Positions 54,558 through 64,000 of a stretch of DNA of 64,000 nucleotides are shown piece after piece; the stretch's first letter is position 1; each line of letters opens with the position of its first letter. The notes beneath the pieces were generated by a model, which ran no database searches, was not told the origin of the DNA, and saw nothing but the letters and a program-made list of their open reading frames with translations. Source of the DNA: a virus; IMG/VR virus record IMGVR_UViG_3300046543_000595, positions 1 through 64,000 of that record; one strand, 5' to 3'. The translations under genes and the position numbers were made by a program.

Positions 54558-55718
54558 ATGCCGACTCCACAACAACAGAACTTCAGGGGTATGGTCGATG
54601 CCGTCCTGAAGAAGTTTCCGAGCTACGATAAGACGCTCTGCGAGCAGGACATAAACGACAGCATCCGCATGCTGATGGGGCGCCGTAACTGGAGCGGATT
54701 GGTCGTTTATGGGATCCTCAGCGTCCCCGCCCAATACGCGACAGGGACCGTCACGGTCACCCAGAATTCGAACGTCGTGACCGGAGTGGGAACCGTCTGG
54801 CCATTCAACGACGTGGTCAATACGACGCTGCTCACGGCAACGATCGAGGCCGGCATTATCGACTTCCAGCCGACGGCGCTGACCGGAATCGTGCCAGGGA
54901 TCTGGGTCACGATCGATGGCGGAAACGCTGGCGAGGAAGCCGTCTTCGTCATGTCCGTCAACGCTGCGGCCGCCACGTTCCAGGCGGCTTGCACCAAGAC
55001 CCATACTTCTGGCGTCACGATCACCAGCGGATCCATGGCGGGCCGGCAGTTCCGGATCAACTCCAATTCGCCATTCGTCACAGCGGTCGGATTCACGAGC
55101 GCGACCCGCATGCTGATCAACCAAGGCTGGCCGTACCTGAGCCTGGCGACCCAAAGTTACGAGATCACGATGGTCTACGCCAGTCTCGGACAGGATGTCA
55201 AAGAGGTCCTGACGATGGTGAACCCGGACCGGCAGTACCAGTTCATCGTCAATGCCGCCAAGGTGCAGTTGGACGCCGACGACCCCCGCCGCGCCATCAG
55301 CCAGATGCCGTACAAACTGGCATTCCATACGACCGATCCAGCTGGAGCTCCACTCTGGGAAATGTGGCCGCGCCCGACCTCGGTGGCGGCATACCCGTTT
55401 TTCTACATCAAGGCCACCACGCCGCTGATCTCGGAGAACGACATCCTGCCGAACGGGATCCGGTCCGACGTGGTCGTGAAGCTCGCCAAGGCCGAGGCCG
55501 CGCGTTGGCCCGGACACAAGGTGATTGACGGCGGGATCTATTACGACCCGCGGCTTGCCGATTCGCTGGTGGCCGAGGCCGAACGGGACATCGGCTACAT
55601 GAAGAACGAGGACGATTCGACGGCCATCATGCAACTGGTTTATCAGTACCGGAAGTGGAGGTATGGTGGCCCCGGCCCGGATTACTTCCAGAACGATTAC
55701 GAGAGCAACTTCGTATGA
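54558..55718 (+). CDS. virion structural protein, adaptor-like with beta insertion
   Basis: 386 residues starting MPTPQQQNFR. Helical N-terminus (LMGRRNWSGL), a Thr/Val-rich beta insertion (about 60-165) and a C-terminal helical part (PLISENDILP, then LAKAEAARWPG) like head-tail connector proteins. First gene of the tail module. Confidence 0.65.
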   Translation: MPTPQQQNFRGMVDAVLKKFPSYDKTLCEQDINDSIRMLMGRRNWSGLVVYGILSVPAQYATGTVTVTQNSNVVTGVGTVWPFNDVVNTTLLTATIEAGIIDFQPTALTGIVPGIWVTIDGGNAGEEAVFVMSVNAAAATFQAACTKTHTSGVTITSGSMAGRQFRINSNSPFVTAVGFTSATRMLINQGWPYLSLATQSYEITMVYASLGQDVKEVLTMVNPDRQYQFIVNAAKVQLDADDPRRAISQMPYKLAFHTTDPAGAPLWEMWPRPTSVAAYPFFYIKATTPLISENDILPNGIRSDVVVKLAKAEAARWPGHKVIDGGIYYDPRLADSLVAEAERDIGYMKNEDDSTAIMQLVYQYRKWRYGGPGPDYFQNDYESNFV

Positions 55719-56374
55719 GCACGACGGCCGGACAGATTCTGGATCAGGTGCTGGACCGCCTCGAGGAGTCGCGCACGAATCCCATATGGGTCAGCCGGGC
55801 CGAGTTGCTGGTCCATCTCAACGATGCGTTCCTCGAGTACACGCTGATTGCCGGACAGATGACCAGCGAGCGGACGTACGCTCTGATCGGCGCGAAACTC
55901 CAGTCGGTCCCGCAGGGCGCCATCGCGATCATCCACGTCTCGTACGCTAACAAGCGGATCCGGAAATCCTCGATTGAAAACTTCGATCGGGAGAATCCGA
56001 AGTGGGACGGGCTGGCGGGGCTACTGACGAAGTGGGGGCCGGCAGGATTAGATCGCTGGGCCATCGATCGACATCCGACTGCGGCAGGCACGAACGTTAC
56101 TTTAGTAACACTTGACGATCCGCCGCAGTTGACCGAAGCGAGCGTGATCGATCTGGCGCAGGAGTACATCGACGGGCTGACCGAGTACACGTTCCACTTT
56201 GGCCGGTTCAAGGAAGGCGGCGCTGAGTTCGTACAAGCGATGCCGAATTACGACCTGTTCCTCGAAAAGTCTGGTCACCAGGCACAGCGCACGTTCTCGC
56301 AGCAGTTCACCAGTTTCTCGCGGGATCCGAACGCGGATACCGGCGAAGGCTATTCCACCATCGATCGGAGTTAG
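55715..56374 (+). CDS. head-tail adaptor-like protein
   Basis: 219 residues starting MSTTAGQILD. Helical start RAELLVHLNDAFLEYTLIAG, then IENFDRENPKWDGL. This matches phage adaptor proteins and shares the D-RENP-x-W segment with the next gene, so the two are probably paralogues. Confidence 0.65.
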   Translation: MSTTAGQILDQVLDRLEESRTNPIWVSRAELLVHLNDAFLEYTLIAGQMTSERTYALIGAKLQSVPQGAIAIIHVSYANKRIRKSSIENFDRENPKWDGLAGLLTKWGPAGLDRWAIDRHPTAAGTNVTLVTLDDPPQLTEASVIDLAQEYIDGLTEYTFHFGRFKEGGAEFVQAMPNYDLFLEKSGHQAQRTFSQQFTSFSRDPNADTGEGYSTIDRS

Positions 56375-57454
56375 ATGAGCACGACGGTAGCGACACTGAT
56401 CTCGCAGTTGTCAGTCCTCGTTCAGGAGAACGGGAGTGTGTCTGGCGGCTACGACTGGTCGACCGGGTTCTGGTCCATCACTGAAATCATCGAGTATATC
56501 AACGTCATCTCCAAGGATTTCGTGCTCAGGTCTCAGATCATGAAACTGATCGGAGCCGTGCAGGCGGTCGCGGGCACCCGTCAGTACAGCGAAATGCCGT
56601 ACACGATGCAGATCGATCGGATTGCGTTCAACAACAATCCGACCTACCGCACGACAAAGGTCAATCTGGACCGCGAGAATCCGAACTGGCGCACGCTATC
56701 CGGAGTCCCCCGGAAGTATCACCAGGACATGCTGCCGACGAAGCAGTTCGAGATGGACCGGGCACCGACGTCCGGCATGGTCGGCAGCGGATACTTTCCC
56801 GTCGGGCTGCTGGGAACGGTCCGGTTCATGTCTTCGGGCGGACGTCAGGTCTCCGATGCCGGGATCGTGGCGACGCAGGCAACGCTGACCTCGGCGACGG
56901 CGGCATTCACGGTTGGCGATGTTGGGACCCTCGTGGCGATTGCTGGCGCCGGTCCGGCCAAAGGGCCGCTGATGACGACGATCGCGACGTTCCTATCGGG
57001 GACGCAGGTCCTGCTGAATCTGAACGCGAGTTTCACGGTGACGAACACAGCGTGCTCGATCGGTGGAACCCCGTACACCCCGACCGGGCTGCTTGGCGTG
57101 CCGCGGTACTTCTTCGGACAGCGCGCGCGGAACGGGATTCTGCCGCACGGTGATCCGTATGCCGGCACGATCCGCCAGTTGCTCAGCGGGAATACGAACT
57201 TCGAGGTGCTCGCGACACGACTGATGGACAACGTCAGCGGGACAACTGACCTGCTCCGCGTGCCCGACTTCTGCGTGCTGTACATCAAGATCGGCGTGCT
57301 CGCCAAGATGCTCCGCAAGGAAGGCGAGGGGCAGGATCTGGACCGCGCCAAGTATTGCGAGATGCGTTACGAGCAGGGCGTGAAACTGTTCCTGCGGCTG
57401 ATGACTGCCGCGAATCTTCCAGTGGCCCAGCCGCAGGGAGCGACGAATGGCTGA
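56375..57454 (+). CDS. adaptor-like protein with inserted beta domain
   Basis: 359 residues starting MSTTVATLIS, one base after the previous stop. It shares MSTT, the ITEIIEYIN helix and VNLDRENPNWRTLSG with its neighbour. A Thr/Ala/Val-rich insertion (about 160-235) resembles that in the 54558 protein. Likely a connector or tail-tube protein. Confidence 0.6.
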   Translation: MSTTVATLISQLSVLVQENGSVSGGYDWSTGFWSITEIIEYINVISKDFVLRSQIMKLIGAVQAVAGTRQYSEMPYTMQIDRIAFNNNPTYRTTKVNLDRENPNWRTLSGVPRKYHQDMLPTKQFEMDRAPTSGMVGSGYFPVGLLGTVRFMSSGGRQVSDAGIVATQATLTSATAAFTVGDVGTLVAIAGAGPAKGPLMTTIATFLSGTQVLLNLNASFTVTNTACSIGGTPYTPTGLLGVPRYFFGQRARNGILPHGDPYAGTIRQLLSGNTNFEVLATRLMDNVSGTTDLLRVPDFCVLYIKIGVLAKMLRKEGEGQDLDRAKYCEMRYEQGVKLFLRLMTAANLPVAQPQGATNG

Positions 57455-59162
57455 CACGATCGTCTTCGGTCCGATCTTTCTGGAAGATCTACAGGTCGGT
57501 AACGGCACGGTGGCCGACATCACGCTGCCGGACAATTCCCAGCAGACGCTCACAAAGATCGGCATCCAGAGTTTCCTCGGAACCGCGTACGTCAACGCGT
57601 CTGATTTTACAGGCTCCGATATCGGGGCGAAAATTAACACGGCCGTAGCGGCCCTCCCAGCAGCGGGCGGCGTGATCGACTGCCGCGGCCTGACCGGCGC
57701 GCAATCGGCCGCTGCGACGATCACACTCAGCAAGCAGATCGCACTTCTACTGCCGATGGGTTCGATCCAACTGCTCGCCAATCCTGGGATACTAATCACG
57801 AGCGGAGGATGTCAGATACTCGGACAGGGGCAGAACGCAACGGTCCTGCAGTACAGCCCGTCCACTACCGCATCGGCTATCAAATGCCAGGCGCTCACTG
57901 CGGTTGCGATCGCCCAGATCAAACTGTCCGGATTCACCATGGATGCGACAGGAAATTCCCAGGTGAAGACGGCCTTCCAGATCATCGACTCAGAAGAGAT
58001 GGAAGTCAGCAACATCGCGATCTCGAATTGGAGCGATGGAACCAAATCGTCGGTCGGCCTTGAAATCAACGGTCGGCAGGCGTTTATCGGTGATCGACTG
58101 ACGTTCAACTGCGATCTCCCGTGCCATATCAAGACGGATCCGAATACCTCCGTCGTGGCCGCCGACCACTTTCATTTCTCGAATATCTACTTCATTGCGG
58201 ACGCGTCCCAACCATGCTGGTTGGTGGATAGTGGCGTCTGGCTGACGAACTGCACATGGGACGGATACCAGGCATGGGTTGGCGGGTCTCACGGGATCCA
58301 GTGGACCGGCTATAACGGCTCGACCCCGGCATACAACATCGCCTTCCATAACGTTCGGGCCGAACAGGGAGCCGGCGCTGGCGGCGGCAACTACGTGTTC
58401 CATCTGAACCCGACGCAGCAGATGTTCTCCGTGCTGATCAGTAACTGCACCAGCGACAGCACCCGCAACTTCATCTTCATGCGGACGGCGCGAAACTACC
58501 TGCTGGAGATAAATTTTTACGATGGGCTTGGCGTCGCGCTCAATCTCGATTCTTCCTGCAGCGGAGACGAGGAAGCGAACTTCTGGAACATTAATGCTGG
58601 CGCTTCCCTGTCGGTTGTTGGCGCGCTGCGGACCGCAATGGGATTCGACGAGACCGGCGTTGGCTATTCCAAACCCGTCCTTGATCTCGTCGATGGTACC
58701 GGCAACATCGCCCAGTACCGGATCAACGGTGGCCAGATCGGCGCGACTACGTCGGCGCATGGATCCGGTACGGCCTACACGATCACGACGACTCCGGCGG
58801 CCGTGGCATTCGGAACGACCAGTCCGAGCATCGTACTGAGCAAAATCGGGACCTACCTACTCTTCAGTCGTGTCGTTGTCGAGTATGTAGGAGCGACGTT
58901 CGCCGGTCATCAAACCGTAACGGTAAAACTGCGCCGGACGAACAACACTGCATCGGACCTCACCAACGGTACGACGTTTCTGGCGCTCGATATCGTGACG
59001 ACGAAGACAGCGGATGCGATGGTCATCGAACTACCGACAGTCCCTTACGGCACGCTCAACACGACCGACGCGATCACCCTGTTCGCATCGGTCGACGTTG
59101 GTCCGTCCGCCGGATCGATTGTGATCCGCGAGGCGGAAATACTGGCACTGAGGATTTCGTAG
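57447..59162 (+). CDS. tailspike 1, beta-helix
   Basis: 571 residues. N-terminal anchor (1-42: VFGPIFLEDLQVGNGTVADI, then QTLTKIGIQSF) shared with the next gene. The centre (about 75-400) has repeated short turns and asparagines typical of a pectate-lyase beta-helix (NIAISNWSDG, NYVFHLNPTQQ). The C-terminal domain is beta-rich. Host binding or polysaccharide cleavage. Confidence 0.7.
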   Translation: MADTIVFGPIFLEDLQVGNGTVADITLPDNSQQTLTKIGIQSFLGTAYVNASDFTGSDIGAKINTAVAALPAAGGVIDCRGLTGAQSAAATITLSKQIALLLPMGSIQLLANPGILITSGGCQILGQGQNATVLQYSPSTTASAIKCQALTAVAIAQIKLSGFTMDATGNSQVKTAFQIIDSEEMEVSNIAISNWSDGTKSSVGLEINGRQAFIGDRLTFNCDLPCHIKTDPNTSVVAADHFHFSNIYFIADASQPCWLVDSGVWLTNCTWDGYQAWVGGSHGIQWTGYNGSTPAYNIAFHNVRAEQGAGAGGGNYVFHLNPTQQMFSVLISNCTSDSTRNFIFMRTARNYLLEINFYDGLGVALNLDSSCSGDEEANFWNINAGASLSVVGALRTAMGFDETGVGYSKPVLDLVDGTGNIAQYRINGGQIGATTSAHGSGTAYTITTTPAAVAFGTTSPSIVLSKIGTYLLFSRVVVEYVGATFAGHQTVTVKLRRTNNTASDLTNGTTFLALDIVTTKTADAMVIELPTVPYGTLNTTDAITLFASVDVGPSAGSIVIREAEILALRIS

Positions 59163-59165
59163 AGC

Positions 59166-60860
59166 ATGGAAAACATCGTATTCGGACCCATCTTCGAAGA
59201 GGACCTAGCGATAGGAGACGGCGCGGTTGCCGTCGGGTTGCCGGACGGCTCGACGCAGACCCTCCACAAGATCGGGATGCATACGTTCACTGGCATCTTA
59301 AACGTCAAAGAGTTTGGTGCCATGGGGGACGGCATCACTGACGACTATGCGGCAATCATCGCCGCCTACAACGCCGTTAGCCCAGGCGGGACACTGTACT
59401 TTCCTGGAAACTCGACATACAGAATCTCGCAGCCTTGGACATTGACACGCAGCAATGTCAAAATTCTCGCCGCAGATCCAACGGCTATCCTGCAGTACGT
59501 CGGCGGCGTCACGACTTACGTGGTAGGGGACGACGGCACTTCAAGCGTTCTCTACTTCAACAACGAGATCTCGAACCTGACCATTCGCGGTAACGCGAAC
59601 GTCCAGAACGGACTGCAGATCACCTCGCAGCACCACTCGAAGTTTCTGAACTTGCGTATCCAGAACGTCGCATCGACCGGCATGCTCGTCAAGTTCGCTG
59701 TCGGCAATCAATATGATGTGCGGGTCTCAAACAACGATTGTCCAGGTAATAACTACACGGTCCAGCCAGCGGTTGGTATAGATTTTGCTGGATTGGATGT
59801 TAACCACGCGGCTACTGGATCTGAAGCCTATCTAATTGTGGAAAGCGTATCTGGTTCTGGAATTAAAATGGGGTTCACGGATTTCATGACGTTGCGCGGG
59901 TTCTCTGAATCTAACAACCGTGGACTGGAAATCTACCAGCAGACATTTAACCTGAGCGTCATCAGCATGGACTTTGAGTCCAACGCGACTGAAGACGTGC
60001 TGTTGAACGGTATTGGCTATTCTCAATTCATTGGGATCAATTCAACCAACAAGTTCAATTTCAATCAGGGTCGAGGCATTGCTCTGATTGGCGGGCAATT
60101 TAAGGATATCGTCATCGGGGTCCTTGGCTTGAATGCGTACCTTACCGGGCAGTTGATCTACATTGGAACGATTACAGATAACCAGCCGGATTTGACGGTT
60201 AGATCACCTCTCATTCGTTTTACTCCTGGACCTGATACCTTTAGTTACGAGAATCGTTTTTACGGAGATTCTGTAGATGTCAACAACCGGCTGAATGCTC
60301 CAACGCTGCTTCGAGTACGAGCGTCGGCCGCACAGGCAGGCGCTGCTGTTTTCAAGGTTACAGATGATATCGCATCGACTGAATTCGCTAAGATCTTTCC
60401 TTCCGGGGCTATTCAATCGGGGCAGGATGCCGTAGCGAGAACGATTCTGCAGCCAGGAAGTCCCGGTTTGATGGGTGCAGTTGACTTCTATCTCGGTGGC
60501 ACGCACTATGCAAGCCTCGGTGGTGGAGCAGCGGGCAATTTTCCTCTCACACTGTTCAATGGCGCTAAGTTTGGTATCGGCCTCGGCCTCACTGGTGAAT
60601 GGTCGAATACGATAGCATACATAGCTTCATGGAATCCGGCTAATGTTGTGAATGGATCTCAAATCACGGCCACGTTTAACGTCCCCAATGTCGTGCTTGG
60701 AGATACTGTTACTCCATCATTCGACCTTGATTTACAGGGGATGCAACTCACTGGATATGTCAGTTCTCCAGGTGTCGTAACGGTCGTGCTGAGAAACGGC
60801 ACTGGAGGCGACATTGATCTAGCTATTGGTAATTTACGCCTCGACATCTGGCAGCATTAA
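59166..60860 (+). CDS. tailspike 2, pectate-lyase fold
   Basis: 564 residues. The same N-terminal anchor (VFGPIFEEDLAIGDGAVA) precedes LNVKEFGAMGDGITDDYAAI, the classical start of a tailspike beta-helix. The C-terminal half (from about base 59700) is clearly more AT-rich than its neighbours, suggesting exchange of the receptor-binding part. Probable depolymerase or receptor binder. Confidence 0.8.
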   Translation: MENIVFGPIFEEDLAIGDGAVAVGLPDGSTQTLHKIGMHTFTGILNVKEFGAMGDGITDDYAAIIAAYNAVSPGGTLYFPGNSTYRISQPWTLTRSNVKILAADPTAILQYVGGVTTYVVGDDGTSSVLYFNNEISNLTIRGNANVQNGLQITSQHHSKFLNLRIQNVASTGMLVKFAVGNQYDVRVSNNDCPGNNYTVQPAVGIDFAGLDVNHAATGSEAYLIVESVSGSGIKMGFTDFMTLRGFSESNNRGLEIYQQTFNLSVISMDFESNATEDVLLNGIGYSQFIGINSTNKFNFNQGRGIALIGGQFKDIVIGVLGLNAYLTGQLIYIGTITDNQPDLTVRSPLIRFTPGPDTFSYENRFYGDSVDVNNRLNAPTLLRVRASAAQAGAAVFKVTDDIASTEFAKIFPSGAIQSGQDAVARTILQPGSPGLMGAVDFYLGGTHYASLGGGAAGNFPLTLFNGAKFGIGLGLTGEWSNTIAYIASWNPANVVNGSQITATFNVPNVVLGDTVTPSFDLDLQGMQLTGYVSSPGVVTVVLRNGTGGDIDLAIGNLRLDIWQH

Positions 60861-60875
60861 TGAGCACTAAAAACA

Positions 60876-63800
60876 ATGGCTGACGTTCAATCACTGACGA
60901 TTAATCTCGAGAACCGTGGGCTGATGATCTCCCGCCCCGGCGACGTGTTGCCGGAAGGCTACCTGACATCGTCCCTGAACCTCACCTCGAATAAGACCGG
61001 ATCGATCCAGTCCCGCGGCGGTAGCGCAAGGGTGAACGTGATCAACCTCGGTGGACCGGTCCACTCGCAGGGCCGCATCATCACAGGCTCCGGGGCCGCT
61101 TATCGATACCAGGGAGCCGGCACCTCGCTCTACCGGGAGTGGACGCAGATCGCGACCGGACTATCCGGTAATCAGTTGACATTCCGCGAGGGCGGCCCCG
61201 ACGAATCGATCCTGCCGCAGGAGATCGTGTTCGATTCGAACGCCAGGTATAAGGACAACGGCGCGCTCACGACCGGCTTCGGCATTGCCGGTCCGATGGC
61301 TGCGGCTTCGGCGGTAGCGGCTGCCGCCACAACGAAGACGATCGATCTGTTTGAGTACGCCACCAACCTCGCGATCCAGAACGCGTGGACCGCCGCGACG
61401 GCCACGGTCACGACATCATCGACAAACCCGGCACAAGGATCGTTCGCCGGCAACATTGCGATTGCCGCCGGAGCGACCGGAACGATCACGGCCAGCGCGG
61501 CCAGCGTCACGCCGTTCGCGCCGATCAACCTGAACCAGTTTGCGATCGCTGGCGACTCGGATGACAACGATTGGATCGTTCTCTACGTTCGCGTCGACAA
61601 GCCGCAGTACATCATCGAGGTCCGGGTGATGTTCGACGTCGACCCGGCCACGAACGACTTCACCCAGAATTTCTACTGGAAGGCCTTCACGGCGAACATC
61701 CTCGCTCCGGCTGCCACCAGCACATCTACGGCGTCGACGGCCACGCAGGACCTCGCCTCGAACGTGCCAGTACGACTGTCCGGCGTCGACAATCAGGACC
61801 CAAGGTTCCAGCAGATTCCACCCGACGAACTTGCGACCGGGGCGAATCAGTGGCTGCAACTCTTCGTCAAGAAGAACGAATTCACTCGCGTCGGCACCCA
61901 CGTCAACAACTGGGGCAACGTCGCTGCGGTACGGATACAGGTCACGGCCGGCGCCGGTAGCGGAGTCAACGTCGGAGTCGACGGATTGATCATGCAGGGG
62001 TCCACGACGGGTCGGCTCGACGGCACGGACTACCTGTGGATCTACCGTTACGAGAACGAGAACACGGGCACGACCAGTCCGTTCTCGCCAGACATGGTGC
62101 CGGCGGCGAACACGACCGGCACGACGATCCAGGCGACGAAGGCGACCGTGACGGTGCGCAATCCGCGTGATACGCAGGCAACGCACATTCAACTCTACCG
62201 GTTCGGCGGCGCGAACACGGCCTACCTGTTGTCGATACGCCAGGCGGTTACCGCGTGGACCGGTACGACGACCATCACCGACGGCGTCCCGGATCAGGAT
62301 CTTGGCGACGTGGCCGACTTCACGCAGATCGAACTGGCGAACTTGCTGCAGACGCCAAGCCAGACCTGCACGTCATGCGGAAAGACAGTCAACAACGGCG
62401 GCGCGTTCACCGATTACACCGCGAACGTCAGCGATGATAACGGTGGAACTTACGCCGATCTTTCGTCGCTCGGCACGCTGAACAACAACTGGCTCGTCAT
62501 CGGGGCCGATCAGCAGTTCCGGCAGATCCTCATCGCGATGGACGGGAACGTCAACACGAACGCCTCCGTGCTCACCGTGCAATATTGGGACGGCGCGGTC
62601 TGGCGCGCGGTGATCAATCAGATCGATGGCACGGCGGTCAGCGGAAAGACGCTAGCGCAGCCCGGAACGATTCAGTTCGAATTGCCGCAGAATTGGGCGA
62701 CGAACACGGCGAACGGCCTGTCGGCATTCTACATTCGGCTGACGTTCGGCTCCGCACTGTCGGGAGCGGTTCATATCACCGAGGTGCGGCTTAGCGCCAA
62801 CGCGTTCAACCCGACAACCTGCGAAGTCCATGCCGGCCGCGTCTGGACCGACGATACGCAGCACACCGATCGGATCTGGTACTCGAACCGGTTTGCGATC
62901 GAGACGTTTGCGGATACGAACTTCATCGTCGCGTCGACCGGCGGCGATCCGGTGGTCAAACCGTACGGCCTCGACGATCAACTGTTCGCGTTCACACGCA
63001 AAACCGTGAACCGGATCATCGGCTCAACGGCGCAGTCGTTCGATCAAATTCCGACAGGCAGCGAAGAAGGGCTGTTCGGCGAGGCCATCTGCCGCGGGCG
63101 TGGCCGAATCTTCTACCGGGCATACGGTGGCATCTATGCCCTGCCGGCCAGCGGATACGCCACAAAGGTCTCGATGCAGATCGATGGACTCTTCCACGGG
63201 TTTGGCAGCGAGGATGGCTCTATGGCGCCGATCGATCAGACGAAGGCGGCGACCGAGACGATGGAGTTCTTCGACGCCAAGGTGTGGTTCAACTACACCG
63301 ATATCAACGGTACCCGTCTGGAAATCACGCTCGATCTCGATACCGAACGATGGGAGCCGACCGACCGTCCCTCGACGTCCTACCTCCGGTTGGACGATGT
63401 CAGCCAGTTCTATTCCGGAGCGAGCGATGGCCTCGTGTACCAGCGCTACACCAGCAATCAGGACCAGGGCGTCAACATCGCGCTCCGGTTGGGTACCTCG
63501 TACGTCGACTTCGGGAACGCGACGGAGACCAAGCAACTCGTGGCAGTCCAAATCGACGGCGACACGCAGGGCGCGGCGATGACGTTCCAGGTCCAGGGGG
63601 ACAACGGGCAGGGCTTCTTCCAGACCAGGCAGTTGAGTAGCGCTGGACGGAACATTATGTCGTTCAACTTCGACGATGAGACCTTCGCTCGAAATGTCAG
63701 GGTATTGCTCAACAGTCAGAACGCCGGTGCTCTCGTCAAGTTTTACAAGATCACGTTCTTCTATATTCCGCTCGTCTCGCCACTGACGAAACTCGTGACG

Positions 63801-64000
63801 GACTGGGACGATCTCGGTTATCCGGGGGATAAGCGGCTCCGGCAGATGCAACTCGAGATCGACACGATCGACACGCCGGCCACCATCCTCGTCCAGACGA
63901 ACGATCCGACTAACAACCAGATCATAACGGCCCAGACACTGACGGTACAGGCGGCGACGCGGCAGATTGTCCCGTTCTCGCTCGCCGCCGATCTACTGGC
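60876..64000 (+). CDS. large tail protein, 3' partial
   Basis: At least 1041 residues, frame open to the right edge, starting MADVQSLTIN. Beta-rich with Ala/Thr-rich stretches, a single CTSC pair near residue 500, and repeated domain patterns (GTTTITDGVPD, TGSEEGLFGEAICRGRGRIF). It resembles large stabilisation or tail-hub proteins downstream of adaptors in podoviruses; this is by context. A role in DNA ejection or host contact is likely. Confidence 0.7.
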   Translation, partial: MADVQSLTINLENRGLMISRPGDVLPEGYLTSSLNLTSNKTGSIQSRGGSARVNVINLGGPVHSQGRIITGSGAAYRYQGAGTSLYREWTQIATGLSGNQLTFREGGPDESILPQEIVFDSNARYKDNGALTTGFGIAGPMAAASAVAAAATTKTIDLFEYATNLAIQNAWTAATATVTTSSTNPAQGSFAGNIAIAAGATGTITASAASVTPFAPINLNQFAIAGDSDDNDWIVLYVRVDKPQYIIEVRVMFDVDPATNDFTQNFYWKAFTANILAPAATSTSTASTATQDLASNVPVRLSGVDNQDPRFQQIPPDELATGANQWLQLFVKKNEFTRVGTHVNNWGNVAAVRIQVTAGAGSGVNVGVDGLIMQGSTTGRLDGTDYLWIYRYENENTGTTSPFSPDMVPAANTTGTTIQATKATVTVRNPRDTQATHIQLYRFGGANTAYLLSIRQAVTAWTGTTTITDGVPDQDLGDVADFTQIELANLLQTPSQTCTSCGKTVNNGGAFTDYTANVSDDNGGTYADLSSLGTLNNNWLVIGADQQFRQILIAMDGNVNTNASVLTVQYWDGAVWRAVINQIDGTAVSGKTLAQPGTIQFELPQNWATNTANGLSAFYIRLTFGSALSGAVHITEVRLSANAFNPTTCEVHAGRVWTDDTQHTDRIWYSNRFAIETFADTNFIVASTGGDPVVKPYGLDDQLFAFTRKTVNRIIGSTAQSFDQIPTGSEEGLFGEAICRGRGRIFYRAYGGIYALPASGYATKVSMQIDGLFHGFGSEDGSMAPIDQTKAATETMEFFDAKVWFNYTDINGTRLEITLDLDTERWEPTDRPSTSYLRLDDVSQFYSGASDGLVYQRYTSNQDQGVNIALRLGTSYVDFGNATETKQLVAVQIDGDTQGAAMTFQVQGDNGQGFFQTRQLSSAGRNIMSFNFDDETFARNVRVLLNSQNAGALVKFYKITFFYIPLVSPLTKLVTDWDDLGYPGDKRLRQMQLEIDTIDTPATILVQTNDPTNNQIITAQTLTVQAATRQIVPFSLAADLL

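Noticed and set aside
54531-55634. 367-codon antisense ORF in the tail module
   Set aside because: His/Arg/Asp-rich shadow of the structural gene at 54558.
57990-58760. 256-codon ORF antisense to tailspike 1
   Set aside because: Inside a clear beta-helix gene and without an SD.
63024-63851. 275-codon ORF antisense to the last tail protein
   Set aside because: The plus-strand frame runs open from 60876 to the edge; the antisense frame is a shadow.

Overview
The window is a GC-rich segment of a tailed double-stranded DNA bacteriophage (Caudoviricetes), probably from a metagenome. No host genes are visible. The phage assignment rests on a terminase large subunit (30157-32109), a portal (35022-36926), a scaffold-like protein and major capsid protein (38948-41008), head-tail adaptor-like genes (54558-57454), two beta-helix tailspikes (57447-60860), a very large tail protein running off the right edge, a 3.6-kb tRNA array and dense packing of small genes with ATGA overlaps. 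The portal/adaptor/tailspike set without an obvious tape measure suggests a podovirus-like virion, but that is an inference. The sequence does not identify the host.

Layout. Positions 1-849 (+): small zinc-ribbon ORFs. 879-8317 (-): a leftward block of small accessory genes headed at its far end by a serine recombinase with an inserted zinc ribbon. Its intergenic gaps carry six clear copies and one degraded copy of a two-hairpin element. 8318-9304: a 0.9-kb gap between oppositely directed blocks with a TA tract and G-rich DNA, a candidate origin or control region. 9305-18589 (+): early/middle-type genes including an acyl carrier protein, a papain-like protease fold, a HARE-HTH/zinc-finger protein, a ParB-like protein, an HNH nuclease and a possible PD-(D/E)XK nuclease. 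18577-24061: a tRNA-Met, a leftward zinc-ribbon gene, a release-factor gene with an RF2-style +1 frameshift site, and about 31 tRNA genes for essentially all amino acids. These are mixed with tRNA-sized structured elements and three promoter-leader units, two of which end in a terminator. 24063-26622 (-): membrane protein, sugar epimerase, Dam-type methylase and DUF1643 protein. 26701-41883 (+): RRM protein, HTH protein, small-terminase candidate, TGT/DpdA-like enzyme, terminase, portal and capsid genes, with a GDP-mannose dehydratase embedded among them. 42041-53879 (+): a second operon of glycosyltransferases, methyltransferases and a DegT-type aminotransferase. 53872-64000 (+): adaptors, tailspikes and tail protein.

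How it fits together. The GDP-mannose 4,6-dehydratase plus the DegT/DnrJ/EryC1 aminotransferase could make a GDP-4-amino-4,6-dideoxy sugar such as GDP-perosamine. At least five glycosyltransferase-like genes, several methyltransferases and a GNAT protein lie in the same module, so the phage may glycosylate its virion, its DNA or the host surface. The tRNA set, release factor and RRM protein point to strong intervention in host translation. The Dam-type methylase and TGT-like protein suggest DNA modification.

The observations most worth following up are the repeated two-hairpin leader element, the RF1-type factor behind an RF2-type frameshift site, the tRNA-Trp with a class II variable arm, the tRNA-like elements inside the array, and a promoter-to-terminator small RNA on the minus strand at about 38749-38826.
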